Below, piece by piece: positions 54,142 through 64,000 of a stretch of DNA of 64,000 nucleotides. The stretch is from Streptomyces sp. CNH099 (GTDB lineage: Bacteria; Actinomycetota; Actinomycetes; Streptomycetales; Streptomycetaceae). Every line of letters begins with the position of its first letter. The first letter of the stretch is position 1. Position numbers and translations under genes: made by a program. The notes below the pieces were generated by a model, which ran no database searches, was not told the origin of the DNA, and saw only the letters and a program-made list of their open reading frames with translations. The stretch is from the NCBI GenBank assembly GCA_000514715.1, contig AZWL01000004.1, positions 248,001 through 312,000 of the forward strand. Direction: 5' to 3'.

Positions 54142-55662
54142 GTGAGAGCCCGTACCCCGACATCGGACGACGACAGCCGGAAGTCCGGCATCCGAGCCCG
54201 GAGCGGTGCTCCGGCGGCCGGAGCGCATGCCGCAGGGCCGGGGGCCGGCGGACTCGCCCCCCTGCAGCGCGCCGTCGGCAACGCGGTCGTCGCACGCATG
54301 CTCCAGCGGGCCCGGGACTCCTCGGTGCACGAGGTGCTGCGCAGCCCCGGCAGTCCGCTGGCCGGGCCGGTGAGGCAGGAGATGGAGAGCAGACTCGGAG
54401 CCGATTTCAGCGACGTGCGCGTGCACACCGGCAGCGCCGCCCGCGCCTCCGCCGCGGAGGTGGGTGCCCGTGCGTACACCTCGGGCAGTCACATCGTGCT
54501 CGGGGACGGCGGTGGCGACCGGCACACCCTGGCCCACGAACTGACCCATGTCGTGCAGCAGCGCCGGGGGCCGGTCGAGGGCACCGACAACGGGGCCGGA
54601 CTCCGGATCTCCGACCCCGGCGACCGCTTCGAACGCGAAGCCGAGGCGAACGCCGCACGGGTGCTCGCGGGCCCGGTGCCGTCCGGCAGCGAGACCCCGG
54701 AGCATCCGGCCCGGCAGGACCGCACCGACCGCCTCCCGGCGCTCCAGCGCAAGAAGAACGAGAAGAAGCAGGGCCCCGGCGGCGCGCCGGAGACGCAGCT
54801 CTACAACGTCTTCTTCACCGCCGTGGACCAGGCGGTCGAGTGGGCCTACCGCTACGTCACCACCGCACCGCAGCTGGGCCCGCTCGCGGACTACGACGGC
54901 CACACCCGCCACTGGGTCGAGGTCTGGCGGGAGTTCCACGCCACCGGCAGAAGCGGCGGCGTCTCCAAGGAGTTCGGCTACGCGGTCGAATCCGTGGCCG
55001 ACGCGTATCTGAACGGCGCCGGGCGCCCCGCTCTCCCCGGCGACGCGGAGTTCAGGTCGCAGGTGACCTTCGGTACCACCCGGCCGGACTACGTGCTGTA
55101 CCAACGAGGCCAGGTCGTCGGGGCCGTGGACGTCACCGCCACAGGCAGCAAAGACCACACCGACGGCAAGACCCGCTGGAACGAGCTGTTCCAGCAGCAC
55201 GGCGAGTCCCTCTACGACTCACTCGACACCAACGTCCGCGCCGGCATGGCGCTGGCCCACGACAACGCGGCGCCGCTCACCCAGCAGGAGGCCGACGCGC
55301 TCATGCAACAGGCCGCGGAGCACCGCGCCATGTGGGAGGAGAGGTGGCAGAAGATGGCCGACTCCTTCCGGCACGGGATGTGGGTCGCGGGCATCATGAC
55401 CAGCGACGGCGGGCTCCGACCCCTCACGGATCCGATCATCCGTGAGAACAAGCGCCGCAACGCGGTCATCACGTGGATGACCGAGGAGCTGAGCGTGGAC
55501 CAGGACACCGCGGAGAAGAACGCCACGAGCATGCTGTCCAAGTTCAATCCGAGCTGGCCCGTCACCTTCAACTGCAACGACACCTCATCGAGCCAGTCCC
55601 GCGGAGAGGCGTTCCTCAGCTCGGTGTACCACGACTGGGCGAAGCGGTCTCCACGAGCCTGA
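54142..55662 (+). CDS. DUF4157 (eCIS core) protein: candidate CIS cargo/toxin
   Basis: 506 residues. DUF4157 (about 60-150) contains the zinc-peptidase motif HELTH (His132-Glu133, His136) in HTLAHELTHVVQQRRG; in eCIS loci this domain marks cargo. LQR motifs occur at 41, 54 and 201. The C-terminal part from about 215 is different: D316 in RPDYVLY and D330 in GAVDVTATGSKDH resemble a PD-(D/E)xK nuclease core, with Thr where Lys is expected. It could be a nuclease toxin, but I cannot prove it. GTG start with GAAGGAG seven bases upstream. It precedes the sheath gene. No immunity gene is seen next to it. Confidence 0.75.
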   Translation: MRARTPTSDDDSRKSGIRARSGAPAAGAHAAGPGAGGLAPLQRAVGNAVVARMLQRARDSSVHEVLRSPGSPLAGPVRQEMESRLGADFSDVRVHTGSAARASAAEVGARAYTSGSHIVLGDGGGDRHTLAHELTHVVQQRRGPVEGTDNGAGLRISDPGDRFEREAEANAARVLAGPVPSGSETPEHPARQDRTDRLPALQRKKNEKKQGPGGAPETQLYNVFFTAVDQAVEWAYRYVTTAPQLGPLADYDGHTRHWVEVWREFHATGRSGGVSKEFGYAVESVADAYLNGAGRPALPGDAEFRSQVTFGTTRPDYVLYQRGQVVGAVDVTATGSKDHTDGKTRWNELFQQHGESLYDSLDTNVRAGMALAHDNAAPLTQQEADALMQQAAEHRAMWEERWQKMADSFRHGMWVAGIMTSDGGLRPLTDPIIRENKRRNAVITWMTEELSVDQDTAEKNATSMLSKFNPSWPVTFNCNDTSSSQSRGEAFLSSVYHDWAKRSPRA

Positions 55663-55831
55663 GAGTCGGCGCGCGGCCCACGGCGGCGTCCCGGCGGCCA
55701 TCCGCGGGTGGCCGGAAAGGCAGCACGTCTGCCCCCGGCCAGGTCCGTACGTCCCTGCCGCCCGCGCGGGCCGCCGGCGCAGACTCGCCCTGGACACAGG
55801 TGACCGGCTGTCAGGACCCGAAGGAGCGAGC

Positions 55832-57406
<1,575 letters not shown>

Positions 57407-57441
57407 CCCGCGGGTCCACAAGGAAGGGTTGACAGACAGAC

Positions 57442-57882
57442 ATGGCAACGGGCGATGCTCTTTCCACCCACGTCTTCGGCGTGCAGCTCGGCGGCTACCT
57501 GGTCGAGTCGATCCAGGAGATCAGCGGGCTGACCGTCGAGGAAGAGGTCATCGAGGTCAAGCAGGTCAGCGACCAGGGCAAGCAGATCATCCGCAAGCAG
57601 CCGGGGGCCCGGCAGGCCGGCGAGATCACGATCACCCGCGGACTCGACCAGAGCAGCGAGTTCACCAAGTGGATCAAGGAGACCCTGAACAACGGGGCCG
57701 TGAACTCCGCCCGGCAGAACCTCACCATCGAGATCAAGGATTCCGAGGGCAGCACGGTCCGCCGGATCCAGTTGATGCAGGGCTGGGCCGCCAAGTGGGA
57801 GGGCCCGTCCCTGAAGGCGGGCGAGTCGTCCCCGGCCACCGAGACCGTCACGATCGTGTTCGAGGAGATCGTCGTCGAATGA
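57442..57882 (+). CDS. cis1: Inner tube protein (Cis1, gp19/Hcp-like)
   Basis: 146 residues. T4 gp19-like tube protein: VQLGGYLVESIQEISGLTVEEEVIEVKQ, then GEITITRGLDQSSEFTKWI and TVTIVFEEIVVE. Hexamers stack to form the rigid tube inside the sheath. It follows the sheath gene closely. Its stop overlaps the next start (ATGA). Confidence 0.93.
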   Translation: MATGDALSTHVFGVQLGGYLVESIQEISGLTVEEEVIEVKQVSDQGKQIIRKQPGARQAGEITITRGLDQSSEFTKWIKETLNNGAVNSARQNLTIEIKDSEGSTVRRIQLMQGWAAKWEGPSLKAGESSPATETVTIVFEEIVVE

Positions 57883-58373
57883 GACGCCGTACGGTGAAGG
57901 CGGGCAACCTGGAGGAGATCCTCCAGGTGACGGCGCCCGCCCAGGCGTCGGAGGAGGACGCGGCCACCCCCGCCGCCGCCCCGCCGCGCCCGGAGGAGCA
58001 GGGGCTGCGTACCGAGTTCGAGTTCGAACTGCCGCGGGGATACGTGGACGAGTCGGGCACCGTGCACCGGCACGGCGCGATGCGCCTGGCCACGGCCCGT
58101 GACGAACTGCGGCCCCAGATCGACCTGCGGGTCAAGGAGAACCCGGCGTATCTGAGCGTGGTGCTGCTGAGCCAGGTGATCACCCGGGTCGGCTCGATCA
58201 CCGACGTGCACGCCGGGGTCGTGGAGCGGATGTACGCCACCGACGTCGCCTTCCTCCAGGACTTCTACCGCCGCGTCAACAGCGAGGGCCACACCCGTGC
58301 GGCGGTGACCTGCCCGCACTGCGAGGGCGGCTTCGAGGTCGACCTCTCGGGTGGGCGCCTGGGGGAATCGTGA
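57879..58373 (+). CDS. Small CIS assembly protein with a zinc-knuckle-like end (chaperone-like position)
   Basis: 164 residues from the ATG at 57879 that overlaps the tube stop by four bases. A disordered acidic start (NLEEILQVTAPAQASEEDA), then a core LRTEFEFELPRGYVDESGTVHRHGAMRL ... LSQVITRVGSITDVHAGVVERMYATDVAFLQDFYRRVNSEG, and CPHCEGGF near the end, which could bind zinc with another site. It sits where phages encode the tail assembly chaperone after the tube. Function not shown. Confidence 0.65.
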   Translation: MRRRTVKAGNLEEILQVTAPAQASEEDAATPAAAPPRPEEQGLRTEFEFELPRGYVDESGTVHRHGAMRLATARDELRPQIDLRVKENPAYLSVVLLSQVITRVGSITDVHAGVVERMYATDVAFLQDFYRRVNSEGHTRAAVTCPHCEGGFEVDLSGGRLGES

Positions 58374-58528
58374 CGTACGCCCTTCCCCGGCTCCGGGAGG
58401 AGATCGCGTACGTCGCCTACCACTTCCACTGGCCACGGGAGGAGATCCTCGGCCTGACCCACGGCGAACGCCGGCAGTGGGTGGCCGAGATCGCCCGTAT
58501 CAACACCCGTATGAACGAAGGCGGTTGA
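58370..58528 (+). CDS. DUF6760-like small CIS protein (52 residues)
   Basis: GTG at 58370 overlaps the previous stop (GTGA). 52 residues: MTYALPRLREEIAYVAYHFHW, then EEILGLTHGERRQWVAEIARIN, a helical protein with aromatic and charged residues. It lies in the -1 frame relative to the 164-residue gene. Its size and position recall Afp6/Pvc6-type small proteins of other CIS. Too short for many gene-finders. It stops four bases before the next ATG. Confidence 0.7.
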   Translation: MTYALPRLREEIAYVAYHFHWPREEILGLTHGERRQWVAEIARINTRMNEGG

Positions 58529-58532
58529 CTCC

Positions 58533-61346
58533 ATGGCATGGCGGGACAGGCTGCGCCGCGGGGCCGCGGGACCGCGGGGCACGGAGCGTTCCCGCGCCGG
58601 GACGGGCGGCCGGCTCGGCGGCGCCGCGCCGGCCTCGGGTGACGGCGGTGGCCCGGGCACGTCCGGGGCGCCGGGCACCGCGGTGTCCGGCGCCCAGGTT
58701 CCCTCCGTGCCTGCCGACTGGGACGGCGGCTGGCGCCGCACCGCGCCGCCGGCCCTCACCCTGGCCCGTGCTCCGCTGGGCGTGAGCGACGGCCTGGCCT
58801 TCCGCGCCGGGCTTGCCGCCTGGCGGAATCCGTCCTTCGGCAGCGGCCTCGGCCACGCCCTGCTGTCCACCGCTCCGACCGGGCTGGTCCGCGGCGTCGC
58901 CCACCCGGCCGCCCGGCAGCCCGTCCGCACCGGCGGCGGACCCCTGCTGCTCCGGGCCGTGCGGCCGCAGGGAGCGGACGGGCCGCGAACAGGTCCACCG
59001 GACGCGGGCTCGGGGGCCGGGCCCGTGGACGGGCGGGGCGGTAACAACAGCGCCGCGGGGGCGGGGCGTTCGAGCGGCACCCCCCGGAGCCGGGGACGCA
59101 CGTCCACGGACTCCCCCGCGGTGCTCTCCGCGCCGGCTCCCGCTGTCGAACGGGCCGTGACTTCCGGCAGCGCCCCGGTCGCCAGCCCCGCCGGCACCGG
59201 CCGCCGGCCGGCCGCTCCGGAGATCCCGCTGGTACGACGAGTGGCGGTGCTCCAGGCTTCGGCCGGCGACGGCGTGGGCGGCCGCCCCGCTTCCCGTACG
59301 CCCGCCTCCGGTGCACCCCGGGGACGCGCGACGGTGCCGGACTCCGGGAGCGGGAGCGCGTCCCGGACGCAGTCCGGTCCCGGCAGCCGTACGTCGTCCG
59401 GCCCGGCCGTCCAGCGCACGGCGACGAGGGCCGCGGGCTCACCGTCGCAGGCATCCCGCGCCGCCGGGGCCGAGGTGCCCGGCCCTGCAGTCCGGCTCCG
59501 CCCGGCAGGGCCTCCACTGACCACCGCCGCACGCCGGTCCGGGCCGGTACGCCGCCTCCCCGTCGTGCGGCCGGCCGCGCCCCCGTCGCCCGGCACCGGC
59601 CCCGCCGTATCCGGCACCCCCTCCGACACGACCGCACCGGCCGGTGCGGAGGGGTCGGCCTCCCCCGCGCAGCGCACCGGCCCCCGGCCGGGAAGCCGCG
59701 CGCCCCTCGGCGCGCCGCTGAGTGAACTGCCCGCCGCAGCCGCGCCGTTGCCGCCGAGCGCCCCCGCACCGCCCGGCGCCGGTCCCGCGTCCGGACCGGC
59801 ACTTCCGGTCGTCCAGCGCCTCGCGGACGGTACGGGCAGCACGACCGGCACCCCGGGCGCGTCCGGCGGCGGGCAGGGAACCGCCCCGGACGGCCCCGCC
59901 CCCCGCCCGGCCGGCGCCCGGGCGCGCGGTGGCCTGGGCGCACCGCTGCCCGCGCTGCCGCCGAGCGCCGACGTGCCCGGGCCCGGTCCGCGGGACTCCC
60001 CTCCGTCGCCGGCCGATCCGCACGCACCGGTGCACCAGGACGCCCGGACACCCGCCGGGCCTGCCCGCCCGGTGCGGGGCGAGAGCCCGCTGCTGGGCGA
60101 GGCCGCCGTCCAGCGCAGCCTCGCGGACCGGCCCGCCGCCGGGGCCACGGCGCCACCCGGCTCCGCGGCCCGCGGAACCGGGTCCGTGCCGCCACCGGTG
60201 ACCACGGCCTCGTCCGACGCCCCGGAAGGCAGCGCAGGCGCGGGGGCCGCTGCTGCGGGCGCCGCGCGCACGGGAGGGCCGGGCGGCAACACGCCACGAC
60301 CCGGCACGACGTCCGACGATCAGGCTCCCCGGACGGAGCGGCCCCCGCACCGCGGTCTCCCGGGCCCGGCCGTCGTCGCCCGGGCGGCAGCCGACGGCGC
60401 CGGCCGCCCTCCGGCCCGCCCCGGAGCGGCGGCACCACCGCACACCCGCCGGTTGCTCCCCGCACGCCCGCTCGCCCTGAACACCCGGGCCCCGGAAGGC
60501 GTCGCACCGCCCGCTGCCGCCCGCCCCGGCGACCGCCCGGTGGTGGCGGCCCGCTGGCCGGGCGCACCGGCCGGCGCCCGGCCGCACCGGCCGGGCGGGG
60601 GACCGCTCCCCCCTGCGGTGAGCGGACCGCCCGCGCCGGCCGGACCCGCACCACCCCCGGGAACGCCCCCCGTCCAGCGTGCCGCCCACCCCGGTCCGGA
60701 CGCCCCGGGCGTACCTGAGGCCGGTTCCGCGGCCTTCGGGCGGCACGGCCCGGTCGTCCAGCCCGCGCCGCCCCGCCCGGACCTGTCCGGACCGGCCGCC
60801 TCGGCCGCCTCGGCCGCCTCTGCCGCCGTCGTACCGGGGCGGCTCCTGCCCGTGACCGCCCCGCAGGCGCCGCCGCTCGCGGACCGCCCGCAGGCCACGG
60901 CGGGGACATCGGCACCGGGGGCCGTCCCCGTGGTCCGGCCGGGGCACGCCGCGCCCGGCGCCGCGCCGACGGCGGGCGGCAGGCCCGGTGTTCCGGGACC
61001 GCTGGTGCAGCGTCAGCCCTCCGGCTCCGGTGACCTCGCCGTACCCGGGGGCGCACCGGCGGGGCCGGTGCCGACGCGCAGCCGGTCGCGGCCGGCCTCC
61101 GCCGCCGGTGACCTCGCCGGGCCCGAGGGCGTACCCGCCGGGTCCGTACCGGCGCACGGTCGGTTCCGGCCGGACTCCGGCCCGTCGCGGCAGTCCACTG
61201 CCCGGCGTGCTGAGACGCCGCAGGACACCGGTATCGACCTGGACGACCTGGCGCGCCGCCTGCTCGATCCGATGGCCCGGCTGCTGCGCACCGAGCTGCG
61301 GCGCGGGCGGGAGCGTACCGGCCGCCCCTACGACAGGCGCCGCTGA
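58533..61346 (+). CDS. 937-residue Pro/Ala-rich disordered CIS-locus protein with VQR motifs
   Basis: 937 residues. A conserved N-terminal part (WDGGWRRTAPPALTLARAPLGVSDGLAFRAGLAAWRNPSFG, about 65-115) looks folded. About 120-890 is low-complexity Pro/Ala/Gly/Arg with no clear domain. The C-terminus (DIDLDDLARRLLDPMARLLRTELRRG) is an amphipathic basic helix. VQR occurs at 293, 427, 526, 714 and 825, and AQR at 379, often after hydrophobic/Pro residues. Streptomyces CIS loci encode such long disordered proteins (often named extensin-like). It may be a spacer or scaffold; not proven. Coding on the plus strand is supported by conserved ends and by operon order. Confidence 0.7.
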   Translation: MAWRDRLRRGAAGPRGTERSRAGTGGRLGGAAPASGDGGGPGTSGAPGTAVSGAQVPSVPADWDGGWRRTAPPALTLARAPLGVSDGLAFRAGLAAWRNPSFGSGLGHALLSTAPTGLVRGVAHPAARQPVRTGGGPLLLRAVRPQGADGPRTGPPDAGSGAGPVDGRGGNNSAAGAGRSSGTPRSRGRTSTDSPAVLSAPAPAVERAVTSGSAPVASPAGTGRRPAAPEIPLVRRVAVLQASAGDGVGGRPASRTPASGAPRGRATVPDSGSGSASRTQSGPGSRTSSGPAVQRTATRAAGSPSQASRAAGAEVPGPAVRLRPAGPPLTTAARRSGPVRRLPVVRPAAPPSPGTGPAVSGTPSDTTAPAGAEGSASPAQRTGPRPGSRAPLGAPLSELPAAAAPLPPSAPAPPGAGPASGPALPVVQRLADGTGSTTGTPGASGGGQGTAPDGPAPRPAGARARGGLGAPLPALPPSADVPGPGPRDSPPSPADPHAPVHQDARTPAGPARPVRGESPLLGEAAVQRSLADRPAAGATAPPGSAARGTGSVPPPVTTASSDAPEGSAGAGAAAAGAARTGGPGGNTPRPGTTSDDQAPRTERPPHRGLPGPAVVARAAADGAGRPPARPGAAAPPHTRRLLPARPLALNTRAPEGVAPPAAARPGDRPVVAARWPGAPAGARPHRPGGGPLPPAVSGPPAPAGPAPPPGTPPVQRAAHPGPDAPGVPEAGSAAFGRHGPVVQPAPPRPDLSGPAASAASAASAAVVPGRLLPVTAPQAPPLADRPQATAGTSAPGAVPVVRPGHAAPGAAPTAGGRPGVPGPLVQRQPSGSGDLAVPGGAPAGPVPTRSRSRPASAAGDLAGPEGVPAGSVPAHGRFRPDSGPSRQSTARRAETPQDTGIDLDDLARRLLDPMARLLRTELRRGRERTGRPYDRRR

Positions 61347-61375
61347 GGGTGCGGCAGGGAACGGATGGCGGACGA

Positions 61376-61801
61376 ATGACGGACAGCATCTTCGCCACGA
61401 GCGTGTTCTTCAGGCTCGCGATCGGCGGCAACGACCTGGGCCCCTTCCACACCTGTTCCGGCATGGGTGCGGAGGTGGAGGTGGAGAGCTATCAGGAGGG
61501 CGGCAACAACGGCTTCACCTGGCAGCTACCCGGCCGCGTGAGCTGGTCGAACATCACGCTGACCCGGCCGGTCACCGGCGACACGGTGAAGATCGCCCGC
61601 TGGCTCGACGAGACGCTGAAACGGGTGGAGCCCAAGGACGGCGAGATCGTGGCGCTGAAGCCGGACCTGACCCGGATCACCAGCTGGCAGGTGTTCGGGA
61701 TCGTCCCGGTGCGCTGGCAGGGGCCGTCCTTCGACCCCGGCAACTCGCAAGCGGCGGTGGAGACCCTGGAGATCGCCCACGAAGGGCTGCGCCCTGCCTG
61801 A
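61376..61801 (+). CDS. Second tube-like protein (gp19 family)
   Basis: 141 residues from ATG 61376. The gp19-type pattern FRLAIGGNDLGPFHTCSGMGAEVEVESYQEGGNNGFTWQLPG ... NITLTRPVTGDTVKIARWLDETLKRVEPKDGE ends VETLEIAHEGL. CIS loci commonly hold more than one tube protein; this one may form the baseplate-end ring. It lies 29 bases after the large disordered protein. Confidence 0.88.
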   Translation: MTDSIFATSVFFRLAIGGNDLGPFHTCSGMGAEVEVESYQEGGNNGFTWQLPGRVSWSNITLTRPVTGDTVKIARWLDETLKRVEPKDGEIVALKPDLTRITSWQVFGIVPVRWQGPSFDPGNSQAAVETLEIAHEGLRPA

Positions 61802-61858
61802 CGCAACCTCGGCCAGGGCGCCACGCCCACGTGTTCGCACCAGAAAGGAGGGCCGGGC

Positions 61859-62581
61859 ATGTCCCCAGCGTCGCGCTCCAGCCGGGACCGGGCGCAGCTG
61901 ACCCTGAAGGAGCCTCCGGCCTCGGTCGGGGCGAAGCCCGGCGGGGTGATCGCGCAGCTGAACCTGCAGTTCAACCCCTCCACCCTGGAGCTGCGCAAGA
62001 CGACCGAGTGGCGTCGCACGCCGTCGAGGATGGCGGGGCAGTCGGCGCTGCCCGAGTTCGTCGGCAGCGGCCCGCGCACGCTCAGCCTTGAGGTGTTCCT
62101 GGACGCCACGGCCACCCACGACAACTCCGTGGAGCTGGCGGTGGAGAAGCTGATGAAGGCGTGCGTGCCGACCCCGGCCAGCCTGGGCCGCAAGAAGCCG
62201 GCCAGCCCGTGGGTGCGGTTCGAGTGGGGCACCGCGCGGACGACCTCGTTCGACGGGGTGCTCTCCAGCCTGTCGGTGACGTACACGCTGTTCGACGTGG
62301 ACGGCACGCCGCTGCGGGCCACCTGCGCCTTGTCTGTCGAGGAGGCGAGCGTCGACCCGCCGGGCCAGAACCCGACGTCCGGCGCGCGCACCGCCCACGG
62401 TACGCACACCGTGGTGGCGGGCGACAGCCTGGCCATGCTGGCCTGGCGGGAGTACGGCGACGCGACGGTCTGGCGGGCCATCGCGGAGGCGAACGGAATC
62501 GACGACCCGATGGCGCTCGTGCCCGGCACCGAACTGGTGGTGCCGGGGCTGCGCGACGCGGGCGGTGAGGAGGAGCGGTGA
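61859..62581 (+). CDS. cis7: LysM-domain baseplate/tube-base protein (Cis7/Afp7-like)
   Basis: 240 residues. A CIS-specific N-terminal domain (AQLNLQFNPSTLELRKTTEW, GPRTLSLEVFLDATATHD) is followed by a C-terminal LysM motif (about 182-232, HTVVAGDSLAMLAWREYGD). Afp7-like proteins connect the tube base to the spike complex; the LysM may bind peptidoglycan or act structurally. Strong ribosome site AAAGGAGGG. Its stop overlaps the spike gene (GTGA). Confidence 0.88.
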   Translation: MSPASRSSRDRAQLTLKEPPASVGAKPGGVIAQLNLQFNPSTLELRKTTEWRRTPSRMAGQSALPEFVGSGPRTLSLEVFLDATATHDNSVELAVEKLMKACVPTPASLGRKKPASPWVRFEWGTARTTSFDGVLSSLSVTYTLFDVDGTPLRATCALSVEEASVDPPGQNPTSGARTAHGTHTVVAGDSLAMLAWREYGDATVWRAIAEANGIDDPMALVPGTELVVPGLRDAGGEEER

Positions 62582-64000
62582 CCGCATCCGGGGAACGGGG
62601 TGGCCGGTCGTTCGCGGCGGACCCCGTCGTGGAGACGCCCGGCGAACTGCCGCCGGTCTGGGCCGCCCAGCTGGTGAGCTGCGTGGTGGACGAGAACGTG
62701 GGCCTGCCGGACGCGGCGGTGCTCACCTTCCGCGACCCCGATCACGAGTTCCTGCGGGCGACCGGCGTCACCATCGGCACCCCGCTGCGGGTGTCGGTGG
62801 TGACCGTGTCCGGTCAGGCGCGGGAGCGACTGTTCAACGGCGAGGTCACGGCCCTGGAGGTGGACCGGGACCGCACGGGCTCGTTCACCGTGGTGCGCGC
62901 CTACTCCAGGTCGCACCGCCTCCAGCGCGGCCGGAAGGTGGTGGCGTACCGGAACATGACAGCGGCCGCCATCGTCCGCAAGGTGGCCGCCGGGGCCGGG
63001 CTGACCTGCGGCACGGTACAGGCGGCACCGGTCACGTACCGGCAGCTCTCGCAGGCGAACGTGTCCGACTGGGACTTCCTTCAGTTCCTGGCCGCCGAGA
63101 GCGGTGCGCAGGTGCGCGTCGACGACAAGGGGCTGCTGCAGTTCACCAGGCCGCAGAAGGCGTCCGGAGCGCCCGCGCCGTCGACCTCGGCCGCCCGGGA
63201 TCCGATGGTGCTGGAGTACGGGCGGAACCTGCTGTCGCTGCGGGCCTCGCTGTCGGCCGCGGACGGTGCGCAGCAGGTGGAGGTGCGCGGCTGGGACGTG
63301 ACCACGAAGCGGCCGCTGGTGGCCCGGCAGCCGTCGGTCAGCAGTGACACGGTGGTGCCGGGGCTGAGCCCGGCGTTCGCCGCCCGGTTCGGCACGTCGT
63401 CGAAGCTGACCGTCACCGACACCCCGTACCGCACCCAGGCCGAGACGACCGCGGTCGCGGACGCGGTGGCCGATCAGGTCAGCGCGGGCTTCGGGGAGCT
63501 GGAGGCGGTGGCCGAGGGCAACCCGCTGCTGCGGGCCGGCAAGCCCGTGGCGCTCGGCAACGTCGGCCAGGCGTTCTCGGGCCGGTACACGGCGACGGCG
63601 GTGCAGCACGTCCTCGAACCGCACGGCGGGTACCGGACGACGGTGTGGGTGAGCGCCAGCCCCGACCGCTCGCTGACCGGCCTGGTGACCGGCGCCGACG
63701 CGCCGGGCCGGGGGCCCCGCATGCCGGGGCTGGCGATCGGTGTGGTGACGGACGTGCGCGAGCCGGCCGGCTCCGAGCGAGGCGCCGTGAAGGTGAGGTT
63801 TCCCTGGCTGGACGACACGTACGTCAGCGACTGGGTGCGCACCGTGCAGTGGGGCGGCAAGGGCGGCGGAGGCGTGGTCAGCCCGGAGGTCAACGACGAG
63901 GTCCTGGTCGGCTTCGAGCAGGGCCTGCTGGACAGCCCGTACGTCATCGGGGGGCTGTACAACGGCGTGGACAAGCCGTCGCCGCACGATGTCCCGCTGA
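62578..64000 (+). CDS. cis8: VgrG/gp5-like spike protein (Cis8-like), truncated by the window edge
   Basis: At least 474 residues. A GTG start overlaps the LysM gene stop. gp27-like N-terminal part (PPVWAAQLVSCVVDENVGLPDAAVLTFRDPDHEFL) leads to the gp5 OB-fold (LAIGVVTDVREPAGSERGAVKVRFPWLDD, SDWVRTVQWGGKGGGGVVSPEVNDEVLVGFEQG). The sequence is open at the window end. It forms the central spike of the baseplate that pierces the target membrane. Genes for gp25 and the other baseplate proteins are expected further right. Confidence 0.9.
   Translation, partial: MTASGERGGRSFAADPVVETPGELPPVWAAQLVSCVVDENVGLPDAAVLTFRDPDHEFLRATGVTIGTPLRVSVVTVSGQARERLFNGEVTALEVDRDRTGSFTVVRAYSRSHRLQRGRKVVAYRNMTAAAIVRKVAAGAGLTCGTVQAAPVTYRQLSQANVSDWDFLQFLAAESGAQVRVDDKGLLQFTRPQKASGAPAPSTSAARDPMVLEYGRNLLSLRASLSAADGAQQVEVRGWDVTTKRPLVARQPSVSSDTVVPGLSPAFAARFGTSSKLTVTDTPYRTQAETTAVADAVADQVSAGFGELEAVAEGNPLLRAGKPVALGNVGQAFSGRYTATAVQHVLEPHGGYRTTVWVSASPDRSLTGLVTGADAPGRGPRMPGLAIGVVTDVREPAGSERGAVKVRFPWLDDTYVSDWVRTVQWGGKGGGGVVSPEVNDEVLVGFEQGLLDSPYVIGGLYNGVDKPSPHDVPL

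Overview
The window is from a Streptomyces or very close relative. Evidence: very high G+C with strong third-position GC bias, frequent GTG starts, and marker genes in an order I recall from the Streptomyces core chromosome: sepH, a Pat-type acetyltransferase, ptsH (HPr), a pair of M16 peptidases, parC, parE, a small DUF7455-type protein, hrdB (principal sigma factor) and whiH (sporulation regulator). I see no rRNA, tRNA, CRISPR array or insertion sequence.

Layout. 0-8 kb: sugar-lactone/alditol-type FAD oxidase, a repeat-bearing membrane protein, sepH, a rhodanese, a two-domain VOC protein, an alkaline-phosphatase-superfamily protein and a DUF5998 protein. 8-20.4 kb: GNAT/acyl-CoA-synthetase fusion, HPr with a DasR-type (dre) site, a GntR regulator, two coupled M16 peptidases, parC, a threonine dehydratase, a decayed DUF485 gene and a sucrase-ferredoxin-like gene under a probable iron box. 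20.5-27.8 kb: a sugar-use locus (LacI regulator, lipoprotein binding protein, two permeases, GH13 glucosidase, Tat-exported GH99 glycosidase) that suggests import and breakdown of a glucose/mannose oligosaccharide. 27.8-37 kb: parE with a LexA-like box, DUF7455 protein, trypsin-like protease, hrdB, whiH and an ABC-type fusion with degenerate motifs. 37-45.3 kb: NrtR-like Nudix protein with a putative operator, glycogen-debranching-type enzyme, DUF4192 protein, methyltransferase and a RecQ helicase fused to a phosphoribosyltransferase-like domain.

45.5-64 kb (open at the right edge): a phage-tail-like contractile injection system (CIS). After an AT-rich junction come a one-pass membrane protein that could be the membrane adaptor, a divergent LuxR-type regulator, a secreted beta-propeller protein, DUF4255 terminator (Cis16-like), AAA+ ATPase (Cis15-like), a DUF4157 cargo/toxin candidate, sheath (Cis2), tube (Cis1), two small overlapping assembly genes, a 937-residue Pro/Ala-rich disordered protein, a second tube-like protein, a LysM protein (Cis7-like) and the VgrG/gp5 spike (Cis8-like, cut by the window end). 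Many neighbours overlap by 4 bases (GTGA or ATGA), so they are probably translationally coupled. No capsid, portal, terminase or integrase is seen, which argues for a CIS rather than a prophage.

The most interesting items are the DUF4157 cargo with a C-terminal domain that could be nuclease-like, the LQR/VQR motifs shared by cargo and disordered protein, and several regulatory sites readable by eye (dre, iron box, LexA box, NrtR-like operator).
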